A stretch of 64,000 nt of DNA from Microvirga ossetica (GTDB taxonomy: Bacteria; Pseudomonadota; Alphaproteobacteria; Rhizobiales; Beijerinckiaceae): positions 5,234,501-5,298,500 of the forward strand of contig NZ_CP016616.1 of NCBI RefSeq assembly GCF_002741015.1, in the 5' to 3' direction. This document shows positions 19,351 to 28,391 of this stretch, piece after piece. The translations under genes and the position numbers were made by a program. The notes beneath the pieces were generated by a model, which saw only the letters and a program-made list of their open reading frames with translations, did no database searches and had not been told where the DNA came from. The first letter of the stretch is position 1. Each line of letters opens with the position of its first letter.

Positions 19351-20172
19351 TCAGCGTCTCGCCGATGTACTTCCTCCGCTGTCGATCTGCTGGCCGATCT
19401 GCGCGATCGCCCGCTGATAGACGGATGCCGCGTTCCAGGCCTGGATGGCAGCGAAGTTGGGTTCACCGGGCTGATAGCCCGCGCCTGCACGCCAGCCATG
19501 GGCCTTGAGGAAATTGGCAGTCGACATCAGGGCATTGGCAGCAACATCCAAGCTGCCGCCGGTGCCATAGTTCAGGATGCTCTTCGGCATGAACTGCGTC
19601 TGGCCGATTTCCCCGTGCATGGAACCGCGGGTGCTCGCCGTGAGAACGCCGCGGTCGATCAGGGTCAGGGTGGCATAGAGCTGATCGGTGAAGAATTCAG
19701 ACCGGCGGCAATCGTAGGCGAGGGTTGCTATCGACGACAGGGTGTTCTGATTTCCCCGCTGCCGGCCGAAGGCCGTTTCCATGCCCCAGATGGCGATGAG
19801 CGGTCCTGGCGGCACGCCGTAGCGCTGCTCGATGGAATTGAACAAGGCCGCTTCGGATTGCTTCAGCGCCCGGCCGCGTGAGACGATGACTGGACCGCCG
19901 CGCTTGGCGAGAAACTGATCGAGCGACAGGCGGAAGCTCTTCTGCCCCCGGTCGGCCGCGATCGTGGCCGAGGCATAGGTCGCGCCTTTGAGAGCCGCCA
20001 CGCCTGTCGGGCTAACACCGTTAGCCCTTGCCTCGACGGCAAACTGGTCTTTCCAGGCCTCGAATCCTGCCGCCGAATTGCCGCATTGTGCCGCGGCCGC
20101 CGTACCAACCATTCCCGAGAATGCTGCCGCGGCTGCAATGGCGACGCTCTTGAACTGCCTGCCCCTTGCCAT
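19351..20172 (-). CDS. Lytic murein transglycosylase, MltB/SltB3 family
   Basis: Exported peptidoglycan-cleaving enzyme of 273 residues. Signal peptide about 1-28 (ending GTAAAA). Catalytic glutamate E132 in IWGMETAFGR, then GEIGQTQFMPKS and a late WNAASVYQRAI region, all in the MltB order. No lipobox, so periplasmic and soluble. It stands alone between two cyclase regions. Confidence 0.9.
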   Translation of the reverse strand: MARGRQFKSVAIAAAAAFSGMVGTAAAAQCGNSAAGFEAWKDQFAVEARANGVSPTGVAALKGATYASATIAADRGQKSFRLSLDQFLAKRGGPVIVSRGRALKQSEAALFNSIEQRYGVPPGPLIAIWGMETAFGRQRGNQNTLSSIATLAYDCRRSEFFTDQLYATLTLIDRGVLTASTRGSMHGEIGQTQFMPKSILNYGTGGSLDVAANALMSTANFLKAHGWRAGAGYQPGEPNFAAIQAWNAASVYQRAIAQIGQQIDSGGSTSARR

Positions 20173-20266
20173 CCGAAATTCCTTTCCTGTGCTATACGCT
20201 ACGCAATCGATTGACGGGAAAACTAGCGGCGAGGCTTGGCGGGACCAGTGTTCGGGCCAAGGTTTG

Positions 20267-21127
20267 TCATTCGCGGTCGACGGCGCCCAGACCGAAACCG
20301 GCCTTATCGCGGGTGATCCAGACCTGTCCGTCGCCCAGCATCATGCCCTTGTCACGGACAAAAAGCGTCTCGAAGGTGGACTTGGCCACGGCGTCCCGAA
20401 CCTTGGGATCGAGAAGCGCCTCCTTTACCGCCGCAAGCTGGGCCGGGCTCCGGACGGTCCGCCTGACCTTGCCGGTAATGGTCAGCGGATATTGGGCGAC
20501 CCCGGCGAGAAGCTCCATGTCGCCGGACCGGAAGGCCGCCTTGACGCGCCTGAAGCCGTAATAGGCCTCCAGGGGATCGAAATTCAGGCTGCGGTAGCTG
20601 GCCTCGATCTCCGGCGAAAGCTTCGGCCGCGAAAAGCCTGAATCGGGTGTCCTCATCGGCAGGTCCATGGATTGCCGCAATTCGCGCACGAGGAGGTTCA
20701 AGGCCCTGTGGCGATCGTAGAGCGTCTGCAATTCCGGCGAACGATTCTGCGCCGCTCCGGTGGCGAGCGAGCCCGTGATCTCCTGGCGGACCGCTTTCGC
20801 ATCGCCGCCGGTGCCGCGTCCGCGGGCCACGGCCCGGTCCAGAGCGTCGTCGAGCTGGTTGCGGGCGATCCAGACCCGTTCTTCGACCTCGGCCAAGACC
20901 TCCTCGTGGGACGGTCGGAAGCCGGGGCCTTTACCAAGATCGGAGGGCAGGGCCTTCATGGCCTCCTGCGGCTTCGGCCCCTTTGGTTCGTCGGAGGGAT
21001 AGCGCGGATCGACCTTGTAGGTCCGGCCATAGACCCGGACGAAGAAGGGATCCGCCTTGACGGGGAGAGGGGCGAGCAGCAGCAGGCATCCGGACAGCCC
21101 GAGAAGTCTGGCGGTTAAGCTGACCAT
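20267..21127 (-). CDS. Secreted protein of unknown function
   Basis: 286 residues beginning with a clear signal peptide (SLTARLLGLSGCLLLLAPLPVKA). The middle part (about 70-150) is charged and helical. The C-terminal ~90 residues (GDMELLAGVAQYPLTITGK..., LFVRDKGMMLGDGQVWI) resemble the small NTF2-like domains found at the end of many uncharacterised secreted bacterial proteins. Separated from the transglycosylase by 94 bases, possibly co-transcribed. I do not recognise a function. Confidence 0.75.
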   Translation of the reverse strand: MVSLTARLLGLSGCLLLLAPLPVKADPFFVRVYGRTYKVDPRYPSDEPKGPKPQEAMKALPSDLGKGPGFRPSHEEVLAEVEERVWIARNQLDDALDRAVARGRGTGGDAKAVRQEITGSLATGAAQNRSPELQTLYDRHRALNLLVRELRQSMDLPMRTPDSGFSRPKLSPEIEASYRSLNFDPLEAYYGFRRVKAAFRSGDMELLAGVAQYPLTITGKVRRTVRSPAQLAAVKEALLDPKVRDAVAKSTFETLFVRDKGMMLGDGQVWITRDKAGFGLGAVDRE

Positions 21128-21317
21128 CGCCGCCTCCGGCTCGAGGGCATCGACAAGCCTATTCTATACGGTGACAACCGTTCCGGAAACGTGAAGGTCG
21201 GCAACGACCTTGTCCGCCGGGGCATTTGCGCGATCCCGTCTAGCATTGCTGCGCCTGGGCTTCTGCGTCACGATGCTGATCGAAGTGAGAGAATATGTAT
21301 CATGTCTAGGAATATGA

Positions 21318-21512
21318 TCAGGATCTTGCGCCGCTATTGGCTGCGGACTCGGTCGAATCATTGAGCGTGCCGTTTTCGACTGCAAAGTCATGTTGCTTGT
21401 TGAGATCGGCGAAAATGACATTCGGCACGAGAGACTTCCCGGACGTCGGACCGTCATTGAGCCGAACTCCGATATGGTCGAACAGTGTCCCCAGCGGCAT
21501 CGCCTTGATTCG
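21318..21512 (-). pseudogene. Internal fragment of an alkyl sulfatase C-terminal (SCP2-like) domain
   Basis: The frame reads AMPLGTLFDHIGVRLNDGP, then SGKSL, FADLNKQHDFAVENGTLN and soon a stop. This matches the start of the SCP2-like domain of SdsA1/BDS1-type alkyl sulfatases (pattern MPLE.IFDYLGVRLDGPKAAGK, then F.DL.KQY.L.LENG.L). A TAG codon lies directly upstream and the fragment is about 48 residues, lacking both the metallo-beta-lactamase domain and the domain's end. The rest of 21128-21572 holds nothing else recognisable. Confidence 0.6.
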
Positions 21513-21572
21513 CTAGGCAGTCCGCAACAAGCTGGCGGAGGCTTAAGGGCTGAAAGGCCCGATGAGGACGGC

Positions 21573-23516
21573 ATGCGCGTTCGGTTCGGTTATCAGCTCT
21601 CCATCACCGCGCTGTTCGTGGGCGTCGTGCTGTCAGTCGGTCTGGCGCTTGTCTTTCTGAGTTTCGACCGGGCGCGCTCCATCACGCGCACGGCGGCCTT
21701 GGCCTTCATCGACCGCGTCGCCGACCATACGGCGGACCGGGTGGACGGGCAGTTCAAGGACGTGCTCGACATTCTCGAGGTGCTGCGGCAGCTTCCGCCC
21801 GTCGAAACCGGCGCGATCCTCGACAATCCGCCGCTTTATACCATCCTCGCAGCTCTTCTGCGCCGGCATGGGCAGCTTTACAACCTCTATGTCGGCTATG
21901 GCGACGGCGGCTTCATCGAGCTCGATGGCCTCGACCGCGCCGGGTCGGCCTTACGCCGGGAACTCCGCGCGCCGCCAGAGGCCGAGTTCCGGCTCTCGGT
22001 CGTCGAGACGCCGCCGGGCGGGACCGAGAGGCAGCGGTTTACCTATTACCTATCCCATGACATGACGGTTCTCGCGCGCGAACAGCGAGCGGCCGATTAC
22101 GATCCGCGCGAGAGGCCCTGGTACCGCGGAGCCTTTCAGCCGGGCGCCAGCGCGATCACCGATCCTTACGTGTTCAAGGTCGCCGCGCTCATCGGGTATA
22201 CGGTCAGGGCCCCGTTCACGCAGGGACGAGGCGGGATCGCCGCCGGCGACATCCTTCTCACAGAGACGGATGCCTTCCTGCGCTCCCAGCGGCTCGGCAC
22301 CTCGGGCGTCGTTTTTCTCTTCGACGACAATGGCCGGATTGTCGCTCATCCGGGAATGTCAGATCTCCTCAAAGCCAGCGCGCCAGACGCCGCGCTCGAC
22401 CTGCCGCGCCTCGATCAACTCGTGAGCGTCGACATCGCTCGGCCTCTGGCCGCCTGGCGGCAAGGCGGTTCGGCGCAGCAGATCTTCGACACCAAAGACG
22501 GCCGGACCTATGTGGCCGCCTTCCGCTCGATCAGAACTGCGGGTGTTTCCGGTCTCCGGCTCGCCGTCATGGCGCCGCTCGATGATTTCTTCGCCGAGAT
22601 CGAGGCCGGACGGCGTCGGATGGTTCTGCTGGCGCTCGGTTTCGTTCTCGCCGCTTTGCCTGCCGTCTGGTGGATCGGCTCGGTGCTGTCGCGGTCCATG
22701 AAGGCACTCGCGCGGGAGACCGACCGGATCCAACGCTTCGACACGGCCGGACCGCCTGTGGAGGTCCGTTCGGTGATCCGGGAGATCGACGATCTCGGGC
22801 AATCCGTCGCGACCATGCGGACCGTGGTGCGGACATTCGCGAGCTTCGTGCCCAAGCGGCTGGTGCAGCAGCTCGTCGCCACGGGTGATGCCCTCCGGCT
22901 GGGCGGTTCACGTCGCGAGGTCACGATCCTGTTCACGGACATCGCCGGTTTCACCAACATCACCGAGAAGGCGGACCCCGAGCAGGTGATGATCCGCACC
23001 TCGCGATATCTGGCTGTGCTGTCGGCGGCGATCACGGAACATGGCGGGACGGTCGACAAATTCGTCGGCGATGCGATCATGGCGATCTGGAATGCGCCCT
23101 CGGACGATTCGGATCATGTCGCCCATGCCTGCAGCGCGGTGCTGGCCTGCCGGGAGGCCAACCGAAGGCTGAACATCGAATTCGAAAGAGAAGGGTGGCC
23201 GGCCTACCGGACGCGGTACGGACTTCACACCGGTGAGGCGGTCGTCGGCACTATCGGATCGGACGACCGGATGGCTTATACGGTTCTTGGCGCGACCGTG
23301 AACCTGGCAGCGCGACTGGAGCCGCTCAATAAGGATTACGGAACCGAGATCATGGTCAGCGATGCAATACGTCGGCAGGTTGCCGACCGCTTCGCATTCC
23401 GGCCTATCGACACGCTCACGCCGAAGGGCTTCGCGACGTCGATCCGCATCTACGAGTTGCTGGGTCAATTGGACCGTGAGGGCGAGGGGACATGCGGCTC
23501 GATAAAAGCTGGCTGA
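21573..23516 (+). CDS. Membrane adenylate/guanylate cyclase with Cache sensor
   Basis: Receptor-type class III cyclase of 647 residues. Order: TM helix about 9-30 (ALFVGVVLSVGLALVFL), periplasmic dCache-like sensor about 35-345 (RERPWYRGAF, ITDPYVFKVAALIGYTV), second TM about 350-372, HAMP-like segment, then the cyclase domain from about 447: LFTDIAGFTNI, KFVGDAIMAIWNAP (adenine-selecting lysine plus metal aspartate) and TVLGATVNLAARL. Start ATG 21573 has GAGGA just upstream; the frame is open further upstream through the sulfatase remnant. Confidence 0.9.
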   Translation: MRVRFGYQLSITALFVGVVLSVGLALVFLSFDRARSITRTAALAFIDRVADHTADRVDGQFKDVLDILEVLRQLPPVETGAILDNPPLYTILAALLRRHGQLYNLYVGYGDGGFIELDGLDRAGSALRRELRAPPEAEFRLSVVETPPGGTERQRFTYYLSHDMTVLAREQRAADYDPRERPWYRGAFQPGASAITDPYVFKVAALIGYTVRAPFTQGRGGIAAGDILLTETDAFLRSQRLGTSGVVFLFDDNGRIVAHPGMSDLLKASAPDAALDLPRLDQLVSVDIARPLAAWRQGGSAQQIFDTKDGRTYVAAFRSIRTAGVSGLRLAVMAPLDDFFAEIEAGRRRMVLLALGFVLAALPAVWWIGSVLSRSMKALARETDRIQRFDTAGPPVEVRSVIREIDDLGQSVATMRTVVRTFASFVPKRLVQQLVATGDALRLGGSRREVTILFTDIAGFTNITEKADPEQVMIRTSRYLAVLSAAITEHGGTVDKFVGDAIMAIWNAPSDDSDHVAHACSAVLACREANRRLNIEFEREGWPAYRTRYGLHTGEAVVGTIGSDDRMAYTVLGATVNLAARLEPLNKDYGTEIMVSDAIRRQVADRFAFRPIDTLTPKGFATSIRIYELLGQLDREGEGTCGSIKAG

Positions 23517-23605
23517 CTATGCGCCAGGCCTGCCATATTTCGGGGCGGAAGGCCGGTTCTACTCCTTTCCGATCAATGCCCTGTCAGACGTATTGAGGCA
23601 ACCTC

Positions 23606-24490
23606 ATGGACCGGAGCGAGATTGAGGACATCCGAGCCCTGCTGGGTTCCAAGCCGCGGCCCGTCGGATGGGCGGAGCGGCGCGAGCGCATCGACGAGGT
23701 AGGATCGGTCTGGCCTGTTGCCGACGATATCGCGCTTGAGCCTGTGGATGCGGACGGTGTCGCGGGCGAATGGTCTCTCGCTCCCGGAAGCGACCCGTCG
23801 CGCGTCCTCATGTACTTTCATGGCGGAGGCTATTGCTCAGGGTCGGTCCGCAGCCATCGCCGCCTCGTGACGGAAGCAGGCCGAGCGGCTGGCGTAAGAA
23901 CACTGGCCCTGAATTATCGGCTGGCACCGGAGCATCCCTTTCCCGCCGCACTGGAAGACGCTCTGAGCGCCTGGCGCTTTCTGAGGGAGCAGGGAATTGC
24001 TGCAAAGCAAATCGCGGTTGGCGGCGACAGCGCGGGTGGAGGATTGACCCTTGCCCTGATGGGGCAGCTTCAGAAGGCGCAGGAGGAATTGCCCGCCTGC
24101 CTGTGGCTGCTGACGCCCTGGACGGACCTGACCATGTCCGGCACAACTCTCGCATCGAAGGACAGCGTCGATCCTCTCATTCATGGCGGCTATCTCCATG
24201 AACTGGCCGATGCCTATCTGCCCGTCGACATGGACCGAAAGGATCCGCGCGTCTCGCCGCTCTATGCCGATCTCAGCGGCCTGCCGCCGACCCTGATCCA
24301 GGTCGGCTCGGATGAAACCCTGCTCGCGGATTCCGTGCGGCTGGCCGGCGCTCTGGGAGCTGCCGATGTGGCCGTCACCCTCGAGGTCTGGCCCTATATG
24401 ATTCACGCCTGGCCGCTATGGAACGCGCATCTGGAACCTGGACGTCAGGCGATTGCCAAGGCCAGCATCTTCATGCGCCAGTATCTGTGA
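23606..24490 (+). CDS. Alpha/beta hydrolase, hormone-sensitive lipase family
   Basis: 294-residue carboxylesterase-type enzyme: oxyanion motif HGGG (72-75) in YFHGGGYCSGS, nucleophile S142 in GGDSAGGG, LNYRLAPEHPFPAALED, acidic D236 in GSDETLL and H267 in MIHAWPLW, the complete HSL triad. No signal peptide. Convergent with the downstream GntR gene and 90 bases behind the cyclase; no evident operon partner. Confidence 0.9.
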   Translation: MDRSEIEDIRALLGSKPRPVGWAERRERIDEVGSVWPVADDIALEPVDADGVAGEWSLAPGSDPSRVLMYFHGGGYCSGSVRSHRRLVTEAGRAAGVRTLALNYRLAPEHPFPAALEDALSAWRFLREQGIAAKQIAVGGDSAGGGLTLALMGQLQKAQEELPACLWLLTPWTDLTMSGTTLASKDSVDPLIHGGYLHELADAYLPVDMDRKDPRVSPLYADLSGLPPTLIQVGSDETLLADSVRLAGALGAADVAVTLEVWPYMIHAWPLWNAHLEPGRQAIAKASIFMRQYL

Positions 24491-24514
24491 CATTCTGAAT
24501 TCGGCACTGAGCCG

Positions 24515-25219
24515 TCACGTCTGCGATGCCAAACGGGCGAGGCGCATATGCTCGGTGATATGGCGGCCGGAACCGCTCACATGCTTCGCGATCGCCTGAG
24601 CCGCACCCTCGGCATCCTGCGCCTTGATGCAGGCGATCAGCTCCCGGTGCTCCTCCAGCACGTTCGACTGCCGGCTGAGCGAGGTCGGAAAGCGGCGGCT
24701 GATGGCCCAGAGGATCTGGCGATGGCGCACCCACAGATCGACCGCATGGCGATTGTAGTGGCGGTCGTACATCAGGCGGTGAAACTGCAGGTCGAGATTG
24801 GAATGCTTCATCTGGTCAGCGAAGTTCAGCGCTTCGATCTCCGCCTGGATGCGTTCCAGCTCCTCGATATCGGCCTTGGTGACAATGCCGACGAACCAGC
24901 GGGTGAGGGCGGGCTCGATCAGCACCTCGATCTCGCAGATGTCCCGCACGAACTCCTCGTCTATGGGGCGAACCCTGGCGCCGCGGTTGGGAGTCATGAG
25001 GACGAAGCCTTCGCCGCGCAATTGCTGCAGAGCCTCCCGCACGGGATTGGTGGATGTGCCCATCCGGCTCGCGAGCTCGGCGACCTTCAGGCGCTCGTTC
25101 GGCTTGACGCGCCCATGGATGATGTCGTCGCGCAGCCGCTCGTAGATGGAGGCCTCGCTGTCGTCGCCGAGGTCCTCACGCTCGGGCGGGGGCCTTCGGA
25201 TGTTGGCAATCATTCTCAT
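24515..25219 (-). CDS. GntR family transcriptional regulator (FCD type)
   Basis: 234 residues: winged helix (YERLRDDIIHGRVKPNERLKV, GTSTNPVREALQQLRGEGFV) and FCD ligand-binding domain (NLDLQFHRLMYD and H-rich C-terminus). ATG 25219 or 25213 are possible starts; the longer frame to 25387 runs through the operator. Divergent from the importer at 25389 with a perfect inverted repeat between them, so it is the likely local regulator, responding to a sugar acid. Confidence 0.9.
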   Translation of the reverse strand: MRMIANIRRPPPEREDLGDDSEASIYERLRDDIIHGRVKPNERLKVAELASRMGTSTNPVREALQQLRGEGFVLMTPNRGARVRPIDEEFVRDICEIEVLIEPALTRWFVGIVTKADIEELERIQAEIEALNFADQMKHSNLDLQFHRLMYDRHYNRHAVDLWVRHRQILWAISRRFPTSLSRQSNVLEEHRELIACIKAQDAEGAAQAIAKHVSGSGRHITEHMRLARLASQT

Positions 25220-25273
25220 GAGGCTGATTTTTATGCACTTTCTGCCGGGTTGCCAAGAGTAAAACCTCTCCGG

Positions 25274-25304
25274 TCGTACATTCAGATTGACAAATAATGT
25301 ACGA
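25274..25304. promoter_or_regulatory. Inverted-repeat operator between gntR and the importer operon
   Basis: TCGTACATT (25274-25282) and AATGTACGA (25296-25304) form a perfect 9-bp inverted repeat with a 13-bp spacer, centres 22 bp apart. A TTGACA box (25287-25292) lies inside the spacer, so a bound regulator would cover the promoter of the plus-strand operon. Confidence 0.65.
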
Positions 25305-25388
25305 TTTGAAAGCCTTCCGCTGCGAGATCCGAAAGGGCCTCGCTCGGGAGGAAACCGGCAAAAAAGCCGGCCAAGAGGAGGAAGCAAT

Positions 25389-27329
25389 ATGGGCTATCAG
25401 CAGAAGCTGCCCGGTCTCGTCATGTCGACGGGCCTTCTAAGCACCGTGCTCCTGGGGGCGATGTGTCCGGCCTGGGCCGCTGACTACAAGCAGGCGCCGA
25501 TGCTCGACGAGCAGGTGAAGGCCGGCAAGCTGCCCGCCGTCGCGACCCGCCTCCCGGAAAAACCCTATGTCGAAACCATGATCGATGGCGTCGGCAAGTA
25601 TGGCGGCACGCTGCGCACGACGATTCTTGCCAATGGCGACCAGTACAACCTCACCCGCACGATCGCCAACGAGCTGCTTGTGCGCTGGGATCCGCAGTGG
25701 AAGAAGGTGGGGCCGTCGCTCGCCGAGGAATTCAAGGCCTCCGAGGATGCAACGACCTACACGTTCAAGCTGCGCAAGGGTCTGAAATGGAGCGACGGCC
25801 AGCCCTTCACGGTCGACGACATCATGTTCTGGTACGAAGACGTGTTCATGAACAACGCGCTTTCGCCTGCCAAGAACCCGACCTTCACGGTCGCCGGCAA
25901 GCCCGTCAAGGTCACCAAGATCGACGACCAGACGGTCGAGTTCAAATTCGAATCCCCCTACGGCCTCTTCCTGCAGCAGCTCGCATACGGCCAGGGCCAC
26001 CTGCCGGTCATCTACCCGAAGCACTATCTCAGCCAGTTCCACGAGAAGTATAACAAGGAGGGCATTCCGGCCTTGCTGAAGGCCAATCCGGCCGCCGGTG
26101 ACTGGGTAGCGCTGTTCAACTCGAAGATCTCGCTGACCTTCCAGCCGCCGTTCTGGCAGAACCTGCAATTGCCGACCCTCAATCCTTGGGTCCTCACGGT
26201 TCCCTATGCCGACAGCGAGCGCGTGGTCGCTACCCGCAATCCCTATTACTGGAAGGTGGACACGGCCGGAAACCAGCTCCCCTATATCGACGGCATTACC
26301 TGGGCAAAGCTCGACGACCCGCAGCTCATGGCGCTTAAGATGACATCGGGCGAGTTCGATTTCGCCTTCCGCCATATCAACAACGCGACGTTCAAGTCGG
26401 TGCTCTTCGACGGCCAGAAGACCGGCAATTACCGTTTCGTCGACGTCAAGGATCTGCCCGCGAACGACGCCGTCATCCAGCTCAACCTGAACTCCACCGA
26501 TCCGGTCAAGCGTAAGATCTTCCAGAACAAGGATTTCCGGATCGCGCTCAGTCATGCGATCAACCGTCAGGAGATTATCGATCTTGTCTATGTGGGGCAG
26601 GGCGCTCCGGCGCAGGTGGCCGTCCAGCCCGAGCATGAGCTTTTCAACGAGCGTCAGGCGAAGCAATACACGGAGTTCGATCCGAAGCGTTCGGCCGAGA
26701 TGCTCGACAAGATCATGCCGAAGAAGGATGCGGAAGGATTCCGTCTCGACGAGGCCGGCAAGCGTTTCACCATCAACTTCATGGTGGCGGACGTCTTCGG
26801 CCTGTCCTACCCGGATGTCGTGCAGATGGTGCAGAAATATGCCAAGGATGTCGGCATCGACATCCAGCTGCGCACCACCGACCGCGCGCGTCTCAACACG
26901 ATGTGGTATGCGAACGAGCAGGACGCCTATATCTGGAACTGCGTCGGCGGGCTTTCCGAGGTGTACACGGATCCGCGCTGCTATATGCCGTTCCAGAAGG
27001 CCGACATCTTCTTTGCGATGAAGTGGAGCGAATGGTATTCGAACCGCTCCACGGGCGAAGAGCCGCCGGAATCGGTCAAGGCGCTGATGGCCGCCTATGA
27101 CAAGGTCAATGCCGCCGTGACGGACGACGATCGTCGCCAGAAGATGAAGGATTTCCTCAATCTGTCGGCCGACAACTTCCTGAACATCGGCATTTCGCGT
27201 CCCATGCCGAAATACATGATGACCTCTAACAACCTGAAGAACGTCGTCAACGGCATCCCGATCACCGGAAACCTCTGGCATCCCGCCCCGACGCTGACCC
27301 AATGGTACTTCGACAAGCCGACGAAGTAA
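25389..27329 (+). CDS. ABC transporter substrate-binding protein, SBP family 5 (oligosaccharide-like)
   Basis: Large family 5 receptor of 646 residues. Signal peptide about 1-31 (ends MCPAWAA). Seen: YGGTLRTTILA, EEFKASEDATTYTFKLRKGLKWSDGQPFTVDD region, NPYYWKVD and IALSHAINRQEI. ATG 25389 follows AAGAGGAGGAA, a strong ribosome site. Unusually long forms like this often serve oligosaccharides or glycosides, not peptides. Downstream permeases, ATPase and two sugar-acid dehydratase-like genes support a sugar-acid or uronide substrate (inference). Confidence 0.92.
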   Translation: MGYQQKLPGLVMSTGLLSTVLLGAMCPAWAADYKQAPMLDEQVKAGKLPAVATRLPEKPYVETMIDGVGKYGGTLRTTILANGDQYNLTRTIANELLVRWDPQWKKVGPSLAEEFKASEDATTYTFKLRKGLKWSDGQPFTVDDIMFWYEDVFMNNALSPAKNPTFTVAGKPVKVTKIDDQTVEFKFESPYGLFLQQLAYGQGHLPVIYPKHYLSQFHEKYNKEGIPALLKANPAAGDWVALFNSKISLTFQPPFWQNLQLPTLNPWVLTVPYADSERVVATRNPYYWKVDTAGNQLPYIDGITWAKLDDPQLMALKMTSGEFDFAFRHINNATFKSVLFDGQKTGNYRFVDVKDLPANDAVIQLNLNSTDPVKRKIFQNKDFRIALSHAINRQEIIDLVYVGQGAPAQVAVQPEHELFNERQAKQYTEFDPKRSAEMLDKIMPKKDAEGFRLDEAGKRFTINFMVADVFGLSYPDVVQMVQKYAKDVGIDIQLRTTDRARLNTMWYANEQDAYIWNCVGGLSEVYTDPRCYMPFQKADIFFAMKWSEWYSNRSTGEEPPESVKALMAAYDKVNAAVTDDDRRQKMKDFLNLSADNFLNIGISRPMPKYMMTSNNLKNVVNGIPITGNLWHPAPTLTQWYFDKPTK

Positions 27330-27404
27330 GCCTCCTCTCGGCGCTGGTGGCGGCAGGATTGCCGCCACCGGATGCCATTCCGTTTCCATCGAACGGCCAG
27401 GTTC

Positions 27405-28391
27405 ATGCTCCGCTTCATCGTCAAGCGAATGATCTTCGCGATCCCGACATTGTTCGCGGTCTCGATCATCGCCTTCATCATCATCCAATTGCCTCCGGGC
27501 GATTACCTGACGACCCTGATGGCCGATTGGGCGAGCCAGGGCGGGGCGGTGGAGGCGGGCACGGTCGCGGCCATGCGCGAGCGCTATGGTCTCGATCAGC
27601 CGATCTATTTCCAGTATTACAAGTGGATCGCCGGCATTCTCACGCGCGGCGATTTCGGGATCTCCTTCGAGCTCGGAAAGCCGGTGACGGAACTCATCTG
27701 GAACCGCCTTGGATTCTCGCTGCTGCTTTCGGTCCTGACGCTCTGCTTCGTCTGGGCGATTGCCATTCCGATCGGCATCCTTTCCGCGGTACGCCAGTAT
27801 TCGATTTCCGATTACACGGCGACCTTCCTCGCCTTCTTCTTCCTTGCCGTGCCCGACTTCCTGATGGCGCTCTCGGCCATGTACCTCATGTCGGCATGGT
27901 TCGGGCAGAGCGTCGGCGGGCTTTTCTCGCCGGATTATGTCGATGCGCCCTGGAGCCTTGGTAAGCTCCTCGATTTCGCTCAGCATGTCTGGCTTCCGGT
28001 GGTCGTGATCGGCCTCGGATCGCTTGCCGCGCTGGTGCGCATCATGCGCGCCAACCTGCTCGACGAACTTTCGAAACCCTATGTCACCACCGCGCGCGCG
28101 AAAGGCATGTCCGAGTTCGAGCTCCTGCTTCGCTATCCCGTACGTCTTGCGCTCAATCCGCTGATCTCGACCCTCGGCTGGATTTTGCCGGCGGTCATCT
28201 CCGGCGAGATCATCGTTTCGGTCGTCATGAGCCTGCCGACGACCGGGCCGCTGCTGCTCCGTGCGCTGCTTGCGCAGGATATGTATCTCGCCGGCTCGCT
28301 GATCCTGCTGATCTCCGTGCTTACCATCATCGGAACGCTGATCTCGGACATCCTGCTCGCCATCACCGATCCGCGGATCAGGCTCCAATGA
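27405..28391 (+). CDS. ABC transporter permease (DppB-like)
   Basis: 328-residue inner-membrane permease: N-terminal helix RFIVKRMIFAIPTLFAVSII, the RYGLDQPIYFQYYKWIAGIL segment, GDFGISFELGKPV and the EAA-like loop YVTTARAKGMSEFELLLRY. Start at ATG 27405, where GGCCAGG precedes; an upstream in-frame ATG at 27372 adds a basic leader without a ribosome site. It overlaps the next permease by 4 bases. Confidence 0.94.
   Translation: MLRFIVKRMIFAIPTLFAVSIIAFIIIQLPPGDYLTTLMADWASQGGAVEAGTVAAMRERYGLDQPIYFQYYKWIAGILTRGDFGISFELGKPVTELIWNRLGFSLLLSVLTLCFVWAIAIPIGILSAVRQYSISDYTATFLAFFFLAVPDFLMALSAMYLMSAWFGQSVGGLFSPDYVDAPWSLGKLLDFAQHVWLPVVVIGLGSLAALVRIMRANLLDELSKPYVTTARAKGMSEFELLLRYPVRLALNPLISTLGWILPAVISGEIIVSVVMSLPTTGPLLLRALLAQDMYLAGSLILLISVLTIIGTLISDILLAITDPRIRLQ

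Noticed and set aside
25437..28388. A 983-codon minus-strand open frame opposite the importer genes
   Set aside because: Arginine/glutamate/histidine-rich shadow translation of GC-rich coding DNA; no domain, and the plus-strand genes are fully convincing.
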